Part shown: positions 1 to 8,744 of the stretch, piece after piece
How the letters are laid out: each line of letters starts with the position of its first letter
How positions within the stretch are numbered: the stretch's first letter is position 1
Assembly (NCBI GenBank): GCA_964652775.1
Contig: CAZZAM010000002.1
Span: 62,001 to 126,000, forward strand
Direction of reading: 5' to 3'
From: UBA11346 sp038060575
GTDB taxonomy: Bacteria > Planctomycetota > UBA11346
DNA length: 64,000 nt
The notes under the pieces: generated by a model
Database searches by the model: none
What the model was told of the DNA's origin: nothing
What the model saw: only the letters and a program-made list of their open reading frames with translations
Program-made: the position numbers and the translations under genes

Positions 1-172
1 GATCATGATCGCCATTCTCGTCATTGGCGGACTCATCATGATGATGCTCGGCGTGATTGGAGAGTACCTGTGGCGCATCTATGACGACATCAAAGGGAAA
101 CCGATGTATGTCATCGAGAAACACGTTGTAATCGCTGCGACTCAGGCGGATCCCCCTGGCAGCGATCGATGA
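1..172 (+). CDS. C-terminus of GT2-family polyprenyl-phosphate glycosyltransferase (partial)
   Basis: The reading frame is open from base 2 and ends at TGA 170-172, giving the last 56 residues of a protein that begins before the window. It has a hydrophobic segment (ILVIGGLIMMMLGVIGEYLW) followed by RIYDDIKGKPMYVIEK. That ending is characteristic of DPM1/GtrB/ArnC-like enzymes, which load a sugar onto undecaprenyl phosphate and end in two membrane helices, a GEYLWRIYDE-type motif and a short cytoplasmic tail. The donor sugar cannot be told from this piece. The following membrane protein of GT-C-like appearance would be a natural user of the lipid-linked sugar; that link is inferred. Confidence 0.8.
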   Translation, partial: IMIAILVIGGLIMMMLGVIGEYLWRIYDDIKGKPMYVIEKHVVIAATQADPPGSDR

Positions 173-212
173 TGTATCCTCCTCATGTGGCTGCGACAAT
201 GGAACTCCGAAC

Positions 213-3200
213 ATGCATCTGACCAACCTTCTTTCCTGGCTCCGAACCGGTGGTCGGCAGCGACTGATTGTGCTCGTCGCGGCGGTGCTCCTGTTAGTCA
301 CTCACTTCGCTTGGCGATTGCACGACAACCGTGCCCTCCCCCTCGCACAAAAACACTTCTACGCGATTGATTTCTCCGCTGCGCTGCATTTCGCGGCCAA
401 TGGAAAGCTCAGCTCTCTGCCGCAACTGACCTCGGCTACTGCGAAACGAGCGGTTGACGCGTTCTTGGCGCAAGAGCAGGCCGCCCTCACCGCAGATGAG
501 TGGACAGATGTCACTCAGCACCTCGGTGCCAAGGATTCTTCCCGTGACGACCGGTGCACCAGACTGACTGAAATGTATGTTGTTGGTCTGCTCTGGAAGA
601 TCATCTCCCCGTCGTGGGATTCGCTATGGATCCTCTACGCTGGGCTGAGCACCTTGGGTTGTGCCTGCCTCATGCTCATGGGTCGGCGCATCTGCGGTTC
701 CGCTTGGGGAGGGCTGGGGGCGGGATTGTTTCTGACCCTCTCCTCGTTCGAGCGCTACATGGGCGCCTGGAGCTTTCGCGACACCAACCCGCTCTGGTTC
801 TGGTGCATCTCTCTGGGTGCGGTCGCCGTGCTCCTACGCTCAGGATGCAAGCCGCTCAATCTGGGTATCCGCTGCCTGCTGATCGGCGTGATCGCCACCA
901 TCGGCTATGGCTGGCGTCTAGACGCGCTGCTGATCGCTCCGGCTCTGTTGGTGGGCTGTTTCATCTGGATCAGGATCTCAGACCGTCGCTGGTTGCCCGC
1001 CGCTGTGGCAGCCGCAGCCATGCTTCTTGGCATAACCTCTGGATTGACCGCCGTGAATGCGCTCCGAGAAACTGATCGGGCCGCTCCGTCAGTTGGGTTC
1101 CACATTGCCTATTACGCCAACGCTGTCAGGGCCAATCTGCTGGGGCTGGAAAATATGAGCCAAGTACCGAGAAGCGATGAGATCGCCGCTTTGCACGCCA
1201 CGGCGATTACCGCCACAGATCCCCGGGAACCCCCTCTGACGGTAAAAGAATTCGTGGGACCCCGCTATGGGTCGGCGTGCAAAAGCCTTTTTCTCAGCAC
1301 CATTGGGCCCCAACTACCGCATCTGGCAAACAAACTGCCGCTCTATATAGGGACGGTGACTTGGCAGATCGCGGATCCAGATTGTGCGAATAATCTGCGC
1401 GACATTCCTAGCTCATTGAATATCGCCGTCCGCATACTCACGACCGTGATCGTGATACTGGGAGCCATTCTCTTGCTCTACACTGGTCGAGATCTGGTGT
1501 GGGCCTGGGTCATCATCGCCCTGATTCCTTATTACCATCTCTTTGTTCTTTTGGTCCTACCGGAATCCAAGCACTTTGCCGCCTGCTTGGCCCCACTGTC
1601 GCTCTTAGCGGGAGGGTTATTGCACGGTGCCCTGGTCATTGGCAAAACCATTCCCAAACCCCAAGCCGATACGCCGCGCAAGAAGACAAACGTGGTCGGG
1701 TTCCTGCTGCTCATCGGAGCATGGTCCGTGTTTATGTTGTCGTCGGCCATTATCGGCTATTACACTAGAGGCGCCCTACTTCACGACATAGCTGAATTGC
1801 CTAGCGCGGTTATGCCGAAGCACAGCCCCACGGATTCCGCTCAGGTGATCCGTCTCGACAATTATTCACAGAATGATCCGAACACTTCCGCCCTGCTCGG
1901 ATTCTCAATCCCCATCCGCGAGTTTGGCGACGGCGCCGTTATCACGGCCTACCACGAAATATCGTTCTGGGGAAATACCTGGGCGTTTTCCATGACACAT
2001 CGCCTTCAAGGCTGCGGCGAGAGGGATCTATTCATCACACTGTTCAATCGGAACCTACACCGCAAACCCAAACATGCTTGCTGGATAGAGATCACCGGCG
2101 GTTCATTTGGCGACGGGGTTAAGGAAATGGATATGCGAACGTGGCAAAGAGGTCCTGCCGAAACAGTTATGCAAGCCTCAGCCACGAGCACCCCATCCAT
2201 AGGCTTCCTGCAACCATCCTGCATTCTCTCCCCAGCATGGGTGGGGGCGGGGGAAACAAGATACCCACAGGAATTGATCGCCCATCATCCGGAACTTCCT
2301 TATCAGCTTGAACACATCCCTTTGACTCCGACCGACCATGGGTTTATTCCCGCCACAGTCGATGCCGATTCCGCTGCTGCTGTCGAGTCGACTGGTTGGC
2401 TTGTTACGACTCAAACCCAGGCTCCCTACGACACGGCCGAACGCGGCTGGATCAGCACCAATCAACCGCCTGGAAACTATCTTGCCGTCTCTCTGTCCAT
2501 CACCATGCCCATGGATGGTGAATACCTGCTTTCAGTCCCGCTGTCCGTACGCACTGGGACGGTTGATATCGGACTCCAGGATGGCGACGGTGCCGCCTGG
2601 ATCGTCACACGAGTTCATCATGCTGATGTCCCATCTCGGGAAGATACTGCCAGTGTCCTCTGCACGCTGCGCGGTGGCCAAAGCGTTCGTCTCGTAGTGT
2701 ATGGGAAAAGTCCTTTGTGCGTATTCAAACTGGGGGAGCCACGCCTGGATGCTCTCTATCCACGGGGGGGTCCTGCTTACCAGGAATGGCTGCGTGCGCT
2801 CCGGGAAGCAGTGGTGACGTGGGAACGGAAGACGCATCCCGAGCGCAAGCCAGACACCAGTGGCCTAGTTGACGACCAGCCTTGGAACGCCGTTCTGGCT
2901 GAAGATGGCACAGTCCCAATGTCGCTATTGCGGTCCATCACCGGATCGCTGCAACCAATTCCAGCTTCGAGCGACCTGTCCTTACAGGTCACGGGGAAAC
3001 AGAGCGCCTATGCGGTGTTTTCTCCCGTGTTCACGGTGCCAGAAAACTGCACGTTCGAAGCCATTTTGGAGGCGGACGAGGACGTCGGCCACATTGGTAT
3101 AGGCATGCTTGCAGGTGACGACTCGCACTGGATCGCTTTCGGTGGTACGCGCCGTTTGGCACGGGCAGGAAAGCGACCTGCGCAAATTCTCTCGGTCCCA

Positions 3201-3320
3201 CCTGGTCCGTCGTATGCTGGGAAAATCGTCCTCACCAACGAATCTCCTTCGGGTCAACTCCGCTCCACCATTCACTCGTTGCGTGTTCATGCTTGGCGTC
3301 AACCTGCCGCGACCCCGTAG
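213..3320 (+). CDS. Large multi-pass membrane protein, GT-C-like, with extracytoplasmic beta-sandwich C-terminus
   Basis: 1035 aa. Residues 15-35 form a first membrane helix and further hydrophobic segments continue to about residue 540, the layout of GT-C glycosyltransferases and oligosaccharyltransferase-like proteins: membrane domain first, long extracytoplasmic tail after. No named family motif was recognised, so the enzymatic call is inference from topology and from the upstream GT2 gene. The tail (about 550-1035) looks beta-rich. Around residues 750-830 it holds a segment (SVRTGTVDIGLQDGDGAAW) that closely resembles one in the next gene (AVTVRSGKLGIGVLDQGG), so the two proteins probably share a domain. 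The next gene starts 8 bp after this stop, suggesting one operon. Confidence 0.55.
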   Translation: MHLTNLLSWLRTGGRQRLIVLVAAVLLLVTHFAWRLHDNRALPLAQKHFYAIDFSAALHFAANGKLSSLPQLTSATAKRAVDAFLAQEQAALTADEWTDVTQHLGAKDSSRDDRCTRLTEMYVVGLLWKIISPSWDSLWILYAGLSTLGCACLMLMGRRICGSAWGGLGAGLFLTLSSFERYMGAWSFRDTNPLWFWCISLGAVAVLLRSGCKPLNLGIRCLLIGVIATIGYGWRLDALLIAPALLVGCFIWIRISDRRWLPAAVAAAAMLLGITSGLTAVNALRETDRAAPSVGFHIAYYANAVRANLLGLENMSQVPRSDEIAALHATAITATDPREPPLTVKEFVGPRYGSACKSLFLSTIGPQLPHLANKLPLYIGTVTWQIADPDCANNLRDIPSSLNIAVRILTTVIVILGAILLLYTGRDLVWAWVIIALIPYYHLFVLLVLPESKHFAACLAPLSLLAGGLLHGALVIGKTIPKPQADTPRKKTNVVGFLLLIGAWSVFMLSSAIIGYYTRGALLHDIAELPSAVMPKHSPTDSAQVIRLDNYSQNDPNTSALLGFSIPIREFGDGAVITAYHEISFWGNTWAFSMTHRLQGCGERDLFITLFNRNLHRKPKHACWIEITGGSFGDGVKEMDMRTWQRGPAETVMQASATSTPSIGFLQPSCILSPAWVGAGETRYPQELIAHHPELPYQLEHIPLTPTDHGFIPATVDADSAAAVESTGWLVTTQTQAPYDTAERGWISTNQPPGNYLAVSLSITMPMDGEYLLSVPLSVRTGTVDIGLQDGDGAAWIVTRVHHADVPSREDTASVLCTLRGGQSVRLVVYGKSPLCVFKLGEPRLDALYPRGGPAYQEWLRALREAVVTWERKTHPERKPDTSGLVDDQPWNAVLAEDGTVPMSLLRSITGSLQPIPASSDLSLQVTGKQSAYAVFSPVFTVPENCTFEAILEADEDVGHIGIGMLAGDDSHWIAFGGTRRLARAGKRPAQILSVPPGPSYAGKIVLTNESPSGQLRSTIHSLRVHAWRQPAATP

Positions 3321-3327
3321 GTCTTTA

Positions 3328-5931
3328 ATGTCCATTTCTGCTCCAGCTTCGCTGTCCACCGATTCCTGGCACCTCTGCTCTGGTGCCGGAAAGTCCCCGG
3401 ACGGGATTATCTCTACGCCACCAGGTCCGTTTGACGACGCGCTCTATTCACCGCTCTTCCAGGCCGAACCTGACACGGTCATCTATGCTACATTCACGCT
3501 CGAACTGGTCGAAGGCGGGGTGTATGTCTTTGCGGTTCGGAAAGGGCAGCCCAAGTATCTGGTAGCCAGGTCGCTAACCGACCCAGGAAAGCCCACCACC
3601 GTCACGCTACGTTTGAATCCTCCCAAACGTGGCTGGTACCAATTCGCTCTCGGCAATTTCCGCACGGAAGGCGGGACCAGCAAGGTCCGTGTACTCGGTT
3701 TCACCCTTGAGACGCGAAGTCTCCAGTCGGCCAAGGCGCTCGAAGATACCTGTCTGCCGCACTGGGGTTTCTTCAAGCGCTGGCTGCACCGCCGCTGCAA
3801 GGCCTCGCGAAATCTTAACACCTTCGTGTCCGCGATCGAAATGCGCCTCGGACGCGAGGAGTTACTGAGTCTGCCGCAGTTCATGGCCATTTGCCCGACC
3901 GGCATTTGCAATGCGTTGTGCTCATTCTGCTCGGTCACCCAGAACCGTGGCGGGATCGCCAAACAGGAGTTGAAGCCGGAGGATTTGACCCGCATCACTG
4001 GCCCAGCCATGCGCACCGTGCGCACCTTTGGCCTGGAAGGCAACGGCGAGCCCACCATCCATAAACGCTTCGATGCCATCGTCGACCGGCTCGGTCGCCA
4101 CGGCGCCGATCAGTACCTGATCACCAATGGCGAAAAGCTGACCCCAGAACTCATCGACCGCATGATCGCTGATGGCGTGAAGACGGTGAACGTTTCACTC
4201 AACGCTGCTACCGCCGCCACGCATCACGCGGTGATGAAGCTGAAGGGCTGGGATCAGGTCATTGCCAATCTCCGCTACCTCGTGCGTTCGCGAACCAAAA
4301 ACTGGCCGCCACGGATCTCACTTTCGATGGTGGTCACCCAGCTCAACATTCACGAAGTGGTGGATTTCATCCGCTTCGCTGAGCAAGACCTGGGAGTGGA
4401 TGCGGTACATGTGCGTCCGCTCTCCGAACTGGGCGACGATTTAGGCGCCGTGGAGGACGTGCGTGCGATCGTCCCCTACGAAGGTGACGTGGCCGACATG
4501 CAGGATGCGGTTGCGGAATATCTTGCCGACCATCCCCGGACGACAGAGGTTCACTTCGTCCCCACCAACTTCCGTTCGGTGCAACCCGATCCGGCCGATC
4601 GTCTGCTCATGCCGCAGGGTTTTGCTGGCCGCTTGCTCCCGCCTCGGCGGCATGACTGGGTCATCGCATCAGAAACACAGGTGACGTGGTCCGCCACTGG
4701 CTTCGCCCTGAAATCGGCGCGCGCTGGTGAAGCTGCGGTCTCCGGATTGGTTCCCGGCGATGCCCCCAACTCGCCACTCCTGCGCTTCCGCTACCGGCTC
4801 TCCGGAAAGAGTATGGTGCTGGTTATCCGCGACGATCAGGGCCAGGAGCTTCTGCGGCGTCAGCTACCGGCCAGCGCCGAGGCGGGGGAGATCGCTCTTC
4901 ATCTGCCGGTGGCAGAAGGCTATCGCATCGTCCTGCTTACGACTGGCGTCTGTACGGCGGATTTCGATTTCGAACGTTTGCGCACTCCCGCTCGCGGGCC
5001 GGCTCGCGGCTTCCGCCTGCCACCACCAGACCGTTGGCGGACCGAGAGCGCCCATGCTCGGGTAGCCTGGCAGGGATCCGCTCTCAGCTTGGCTGCAACT
5101 GGGACGCCCGGTCCCTACTTGGTCAAGAGCTATGCCTGCGCCGTCCGTCCCGGTCGACTCCTCGCGATTGGGGCCGCCGTTACGGTGCGCAGCGGCAAAC
5201 TGGGGATCGGGGTACTCGATCAGGGCGGCCAGACCTGGCTGACTACTTGGCAGTTCACAAATGGGCAAAACCAAGAGCCGTTGCGTCTGGCTACAGGTCG
5301 CAACCGCAGCTTGGCGCTGGTTCTCTTCTCTGCCTCTGATGCTCCACTCGATGCCAGCGTGACTTGGGACGCCATTGATGACACGCCCGACCCATCCGCG
5401 CTACCGGAAGAAGAATTGAAGCATCCGGGCGCCCCCGCAGCAGCGGCAGCAGCCAAGCCGTCTAAGCCAAAAGACGAGTGGGACCTGGAGGAAGAAAAGC
5501 AGCGACCAGCACCTATCCTCACGCAGTCCATCTCTCGCCCCCGCCAGATCAAACCGTTCTTCTGTCAGAAGCCCTGGACCGATCTCAACTCCTTCACGGT
5601 GGACGGCAGAGCTGACGTTTGCTGCATCGCCACCGGCCCCAGCCAGAAGCGCTTTGCCCTCGGCAATTTGATCGAGCAGGAATTCCAAGAAGTATGGAAC
5701 GGAGAGCGAGCTCGTGAGTTCCGCCGCACGGTCAATTCCGCCGAGAAGCTTCCTCCGTGTCAGCGTTGTCCCATGGCTCAAGCCTGGGAAGGCCCACTGT
5801 TTTCCCGCGAGCGTACTCACGCAGTGCTAGGAGAATGGCTGGAAAAGCAGATTCGCTGGTCGTTCGTACGGCGGCCCGTGCGCCGGGTCCTCAGTTGGTT
5901 CGTGAACAGGACCGTCTTCCGCGGATTCTGA
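3328..5931 (+). CDS. Radical SAM protein with SPASM C-terminus and inserted beta-sandwich domains
   Basis: 867 aa from ATG 3328. The frame is open further upstream, but a start there would overlap the preceding gene by over 200 bp. Residues 1-130 look like a beta-sandwich. The radical SAM core follows with the CX3CX2C cluster motif at C194, C198 and C201 (TGICNALCSFC) and a GNGEPT segment typical of the fold. After the core, about residues 440-690 hold two or more beta-sandwich-like segments, then an Ala/Lys-rich linker, then a SPASM-like cysteine cluster: C746, C765/C766, C811 and C814 (PPCQRCPM). SPASM domains bind auxiliary Fe-S clusters and normally follow the core directly, so about 250-300 residues of insertion are odd. 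The substrate is unknown; a surface-glycan or peptide role is guessed from context. Confidence 0.75.
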   Translation: MSISAPASLSTDSWHLCSGAGKSPDGIISTPPGPFDDALYSPLFQAEPDTVIYATFTLELVEGGVYVFAVRKGQPKYLVARSLTDPGKPTTVTLRLNPPKRGWYQFALGNFRTEGGTSKVRVLGFTLETRSLQSAKALEDTCLPHWGFFKRWLHRRCKASRNLNTFVSAIEMRLGREELLSLPQFMAICPTGICNALCSFCSVTQNRGGIAKQELKPEDLTRITGPAMRTVRTFGLEGNGEPTIHKRFDAIVDRLGRHGADQYLITNGEKLTPELIDRMIADGVKTVNVSLNAATAATHHAVMKLKGWDQVIANLRYLVRSRTKNWPPRISLSMVVTQLNIHEVVDFIRFAEQDLGVDAVHVRPLSELGDDLGAVEDVRAIVPYEGDVADMQDAVAEYLADHPRTTEVHFVPTNFRSVQPDPADRLLMPQGFAGRLLPPRRHDWVIASETQVTWSATGFALKSARAGEAAVSGLVPGDAPNSPLLRFRYRLSGKSMVLVIRDDQGQELLRRQLPASAEAGEIALHLPVAEGYRIVLLTTGVCTADFDFERLRTPARGPARGFRLPPPDRWRTESAHARVAWQGSALSLAATGTPGPYLVKSYACAVRPGRLLAIGAAVTVRSGKLGIGVLDQGGQTWLTTWQFTNGQNQEPLRLATGRNRSLALVLFSASDAPLDASVTWDAIDDTPDPSALPEEELKHPGAPAAAAAAKPSKPKDEWDLEEEKQRPAPILTQSISRPRQIKPFFCQKPWTDLNSFTVDGRADVCCIATGPSQKRFALGNLIEQEFQEVWNGERAREFRRTVNSAEKLPPCQRCPMAQAWEGPLFSRERTHAVLGEWLEKQIRWSFVRRPVRRVLSWFVNRTVFRGF

Positions 5932-5941
5932 GCCGTTGTGG

Positions 5942-7195
5942 CTAGTGCGGGTTGGGCGACGCGTAATTTGCCGTTGCCGAAAACGGCCGGGGCGATGGCT
6001 GCGGCCACGAATCAAGGCCTGCTTCCGTAGTAGTCTTTCGTGTTCCGTCGACGGCATGATCCATTGCCAGCGTATGGCGGTACAACCACAGCAGACGTAA
6101 CGCCATGAGATCGTGGGCGTGGTCGAGGCTTGCTTGATGGGCAGCGCGCTGACGAACACGTTCGGCCCGCGCTGGATCGGTGAGCAGCACTTTGATTGCG
6201 CGGGCGGCAGCGCGACCATTGCCATCGGGAAACAGCCAGCCCGTCTTGCCATCGTTGACGAGATCCCGGTTGCCAACAACGTCGCTGGCAACCACCAGCA
6301 GTCCGGCCCGCCAGGCTTCCAGCACCGCGAGGGGCATGCCCTCCCAGCGCGAAGTCGACAGATAGACGTGCGCGTGCGCCATCGCCGCAGCGGGATCATC
6401 GACTGGTGCGTGAAATACCACCCGCCCAGTGAGTCCACGGCGGGCAACTTCAGACGCCAAGCGTTTGCAGTGCAGGCCCTCGCCATAGGCATCGATGTGA
6501 AAACGAATGCCCGCGAGATGCAGGCAGCGCGCGACCTCAATCAGCAAATCGGGATTTTTCTGCCGATTGCGACGGGTGAACGACACTATGCGCAGCACAT
6601 CCCGTGGCGGCCACGAAGCCCACTCGGGCTTAATGCCGAAATTGATGCCATTGGGCACCACGACCAGTCGGCTGCGATACCGATTCCAGCGACCACGAAC
6701 GATGTCTGCTTCACCAGCAGAGACCGCAACGCCGTGATCAGTCGCGAGCGAGAGTGCATGTTCGGCCAACTGGTAGACGCGGTGCTTGAGACCAGGCGTG
6801 ATCGGAATGCCGTGAAAACTGTGGATCACCGGCCGGCGGCAGAGCATGCCGACGAGGCGACCATAGACGCCACCGCTCATGCCATGCGAATGAATGACCT
6901 GAATATTTTTTGCCCGGACAAAGGAACACAGTCGGGCGAGGGCGCGCAGCCCGACGCGCCGGTGTGGCAACGGACATAGCCGGTCGCTACCAACCTGGTT
7001 CCGATACCGTTCCCAATAGACGCCGTTCTCGGGGCAGGCGACATGATGTTCCAGCTCAGCCGTGCCAGCCGCAATTACTTGGGCAATGTGTTCTGGGCCG
7101 CCGCCGTGGTCGGAACGACCACTGATGTGCAAGACCCGCACTGGCGCTGCCGGTGCGGGTAACGGGGTCACAGTACGCTCTGGTCGGTGTCCCAT
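5942..7195 (-). CDS. GT4-family glycosyltransferase
   Basis: 417 aa from the ATG at 7195. The reading frame runs about 100 codons further upstream, but that extension is low-complexity and crosses the oppositely oriented gmd remnant, so the inner start (MGHRPERTV) is preferred. The N-terminal half has the Rossmann start VRVLHISGRSDHGGG and HSHGMSG. The C-terminal half has VVPNGINF, the donor-site segment STSRWEGMPLAVLEAWRAG and GKTGWLFPDG, the usual GT-B retaining GT4 pattern. It probably transfers a sugar during assembly of the surface glycan encoded to its right. It converges with the radical SAM gene (10 bp gap) and diverges from the nonulosonate operon. Confidence 0.8.
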   Translation of the reverse strand: MGHRPERTVTPLPAPAAPVRVLHISGRSDHGGGPEHIAQVIAAGTAELEHHVACPENGVYWERYRNQVGSDRLCPLPHRRVGLRALARLCSFVRAKNIQVIHSHGMSGGVYGRLVGMLCRRPVIHSFHGIPITPGLKHRVYQLAEHALSLATDHGVAVSAGEADIVRGRWNRYRSRLVVVPNGINFGIKPEWASWPPRDVLRIVSFTRRNRQKNPDLLIEVARCLHLAGIRFHIDAYGEGLHCKRLASEVARRGLTGRVVFHAPVDDPAAAMAHAHVYLSTSRWEGMPLAVLEAWRAGLLVVASDVVGNRDLVNDGKTGWLFPDGNGRAAARAIKVLLTDPARAERVRQRAAHQASLDHAHDLMALRLLWLYRHTLAMDHAVDGTRKTTTEAGLDSWPQPSPRPFSATANYASPNPH

Positions 7196-7363
7196 GGGGG
7201 ATCGGCAAACTATTGCATTCGGCAGTGCTGTCCACCGCATGACTGGTACATATACGGAGGCGAGTGGGTTGAGCCTCGCGCGGGACCGACAATCACCGGC
7301 CTTCGACCTTGCCTGAGACACCGAGGGCCGCTCTACTCCCGCCCTTCGCCCCGGACCCCACGC

Positions 7364-7528
7364 ATGCCCAAAACCGCGCTCATCACCGGCATCACTGGTC
7401 AGGATGGTAGCTACCTCGCCGAACTGCTGTTGGCCAAAGGTTATATAGTCCACGGCGTCAAGCACCGAGCGTCGTTCTTCAACACCGAGCACATTGATCA
7501 ACCCTATTCCTATGTGGGTCCGAACTGA
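7364..7528 (+). pseudogene. gmd remnant (GDP-mannose 4,6-dehydratase, N-terminal 54 codons only)
   Basis: An ATG-initiated frame of 54 codons begins MPKTALITGITGQDGSYLAE and includes the TGxxGQDG nucleotide-binding loop and HGVKHRASFFNTEHID, a near-standard N-terminus of GDP-mannose 4,6-dehydratase (normally about 340-370 aa). It then ends at TGA 7526-7528. The remaining 85% of the gene is absent: ten bases later an unrelated complete epimerase begins. This looks like a deletion or recombination scar, not a simple frameshift. A functional short peptide is unlikely because the catalytic YxxxK region is missing. Confidence 0.85.
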
Positions 7529-7537
7529 GATGCCTTC

Positions 7538-8545
7538 ATGACCATCCTCGTCACCGGCGCCGCCGGTTTCATCGGCTCACACGTCGCCCATCGCCTGCTT
7601 GATGTGGGAAAGACGGTGGTCGGACTCGACATCCTCAATGCGTATTACGATCCCAAACTGAAAGATGCGCGACTGGCGCGGTTGACCGCGCGGCCGGGAT
7701 TCAGTTTTATCAAAATCAACATTGCCGATCAGGCGGCGATGGCCGCGCTGTTCGCTGCTCACAAACCAACGACGGTGATCCACCTCGCGGCCCAGGCCGG
7801 GGTGCGATATTCACTGGAGAATCCGCACGCCTACGCCGAGGCGAATCTCATCGGCTTTCTCAATATTCTTGAAGGCGCGCGGCACAACGGCTGTGAGCAC
7901 CTCGTCTATGCCAGCACATCGTCGGTCTATGGACTCGACGGCGCGATGCCGTTCTCGGAACATCGCGGCGCTGGTCATCCGATGACGTTCTATGCCGCGA
8001 CCAAGCGCGCGAACGAATTGATGGCGCACAGCTACGCGCATCTGTTCCGTCTGCCCTGCACCGGCCTGCGCTTCTTCACGGTGTACGGTCCGTGGGGCCG
8101 GCCCGACATGGCGCTGTTCAAATTCGCCGACGCGATGCTCGCGGGCAAGCCGATCGAGCTCTACAACAACGGCGAGATGGTGCGCGACTTCACCTTCGTC
8201 GACGACATCGTTGAGGGCATCGTCCGTATCGCCGAGCGCCCAGCCCAGGTCAACCCGGCCTGGAATCCGCTGCAGCCCGATCCGGCGACCAGCAGCGCGC
8301 CGTGGCGGGTGTACAATATCGGCAACAACGCGCCGGTGCAGCTCATGCGCTATGTCGCGGCGCTCGAACAGACCCTAGGCATCACCGCCGAAAAACGCTT
8401 CCTGCCCATGCAGCCCGGCGACGTGCCCGCAACCGAGGCCGACGTGTCCGACCTCGTCCGCGACGCCGGCTTCAAGCCAGCGACCCCGGTCGAAGACGGC
8501 GTTCGCCGATTCGTGACGTGGTTTAGGGCGTACTACAAACGCTGA
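7538..8545 (+). CDS. NAD-dependent sugar epimerase, UDP-glucuronate 4-epimerase-like
   Basis: 335 aa, normal length for the extended short-chain dehydrogenase/reductase family. The NAD-binding motif GAAGFIGSH is at residues 7-15, the substrate-side motif ASTSSVYG follows, and the catalytic Y-x3-K is YAATKRANE. The stretch LDILNAYYDPKLKDARL and the ending are typical of the CapI/LspL subgroup that interconverts UDP-glucuronate and UDP-galacturonate. The exact sugar is inferred from family. It is the first intact gene of the long + strand glycan operon and is separated from pseB by an inverted-repeat element. Confidence 0.85.
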   Translation: MTILVTGAAGFIGSHVAHRLLDVGKTVVGLDILNAYYDPKLKDARLARLTARPGFSFIKINIADQAAMAALFAAHKPTTVIHLAAQAGVRYSLENPHAYAEANLIGFLNILEGARHNGCEHLVYASTSSVYGLDGAMPFSEHRGAGHPMTFYAATKRANELMAHSYAHLFRLPCTGLRFFTVYGPWGRPDMALFKFADAMLAGKPIELYNNGEMVRDFTFVDDIVEGIVRIAERPAQVNPAWNPLQPDPATSSAPWRVYNIGNNAPVQLMRYVAALEQTLGITAEKRFLPMQPGDVPATEADVSDLVRDAGFKPATPVEDGVRRFVTWFRAYYKR

Positions 8546-8555
8546 ACGAATAGCC

Positions 8556-8702
8556 CCAAGGCAACCGCAGAGGCGCAGAGGCCGCGGAGATCGCAGAGGA
8601 GAATCAGTAGGTGGGCAGCCACGCGTCGGTAAGCCCTACAATGAAGGGCATTCAAAACCTTCGCTCGCCTCAGCGGCCTCTGCGCCTCTGCGGTTGCCTT
8701 GG
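8556..8702. repeat. MITE-like inverted-repeat element, copy A
   Basis: Left arm about 8556-8600 (CCAAGGCAACCGCAGAGGCG...) and right arm about 8665-8702 (...CGCCTCTGCGGTTGCCTTGG) are near-perfect reverse complements, enclosing about 64 bp of unrelated noncoding sequence. The pair sits exactly between the epimerase stop and the pseB start. The same arms recur at 17.1, 21.7, 28.9, 36.0 and 54.0 kb, with a lone arm at 37.3 kb. In RNA the element would form a very long hairpin. Confidence 0.9.
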
Positions 8703-8744
8703 ATTTTCACGGCGCAGAATCTCGCGCTTCACCTGGAGAGCCGC

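Noticed and set aside
3109..3327. Upstream extension of the radical SAM gene
   Set aside because: It would overlap the preceding gene by over 200 bp in another frame; the ATG at 3328, 8 bp after that gene, is the natural start.
7196..7363. Defined sigma-70 promoter in the divergent gap
   Set aside because: TTGCAT and TATA-like pieces exist but not at a suitable spacing; a promoter must be here, but I cannot place it.
7196..7501. N-terminal extension of the GT4 gene on the minus strand
   Set aside because: About 100 codons of low-complexity sequence antisense to the gmd remnant; the family start is at 7195.
7364..7528. Frameshift in an otherwise full gmd gene
   Set aside because: The sequence after the stop begins an unrelated complete epimerase, so the rest of gmd is missing and not merely out of frame.
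8556..8702. Ordinary intrinsic terminator
   Set aside because: Arms are over 40 bp, recur at six other places and include a gene-carrying version; a simple terminator does not explain this.
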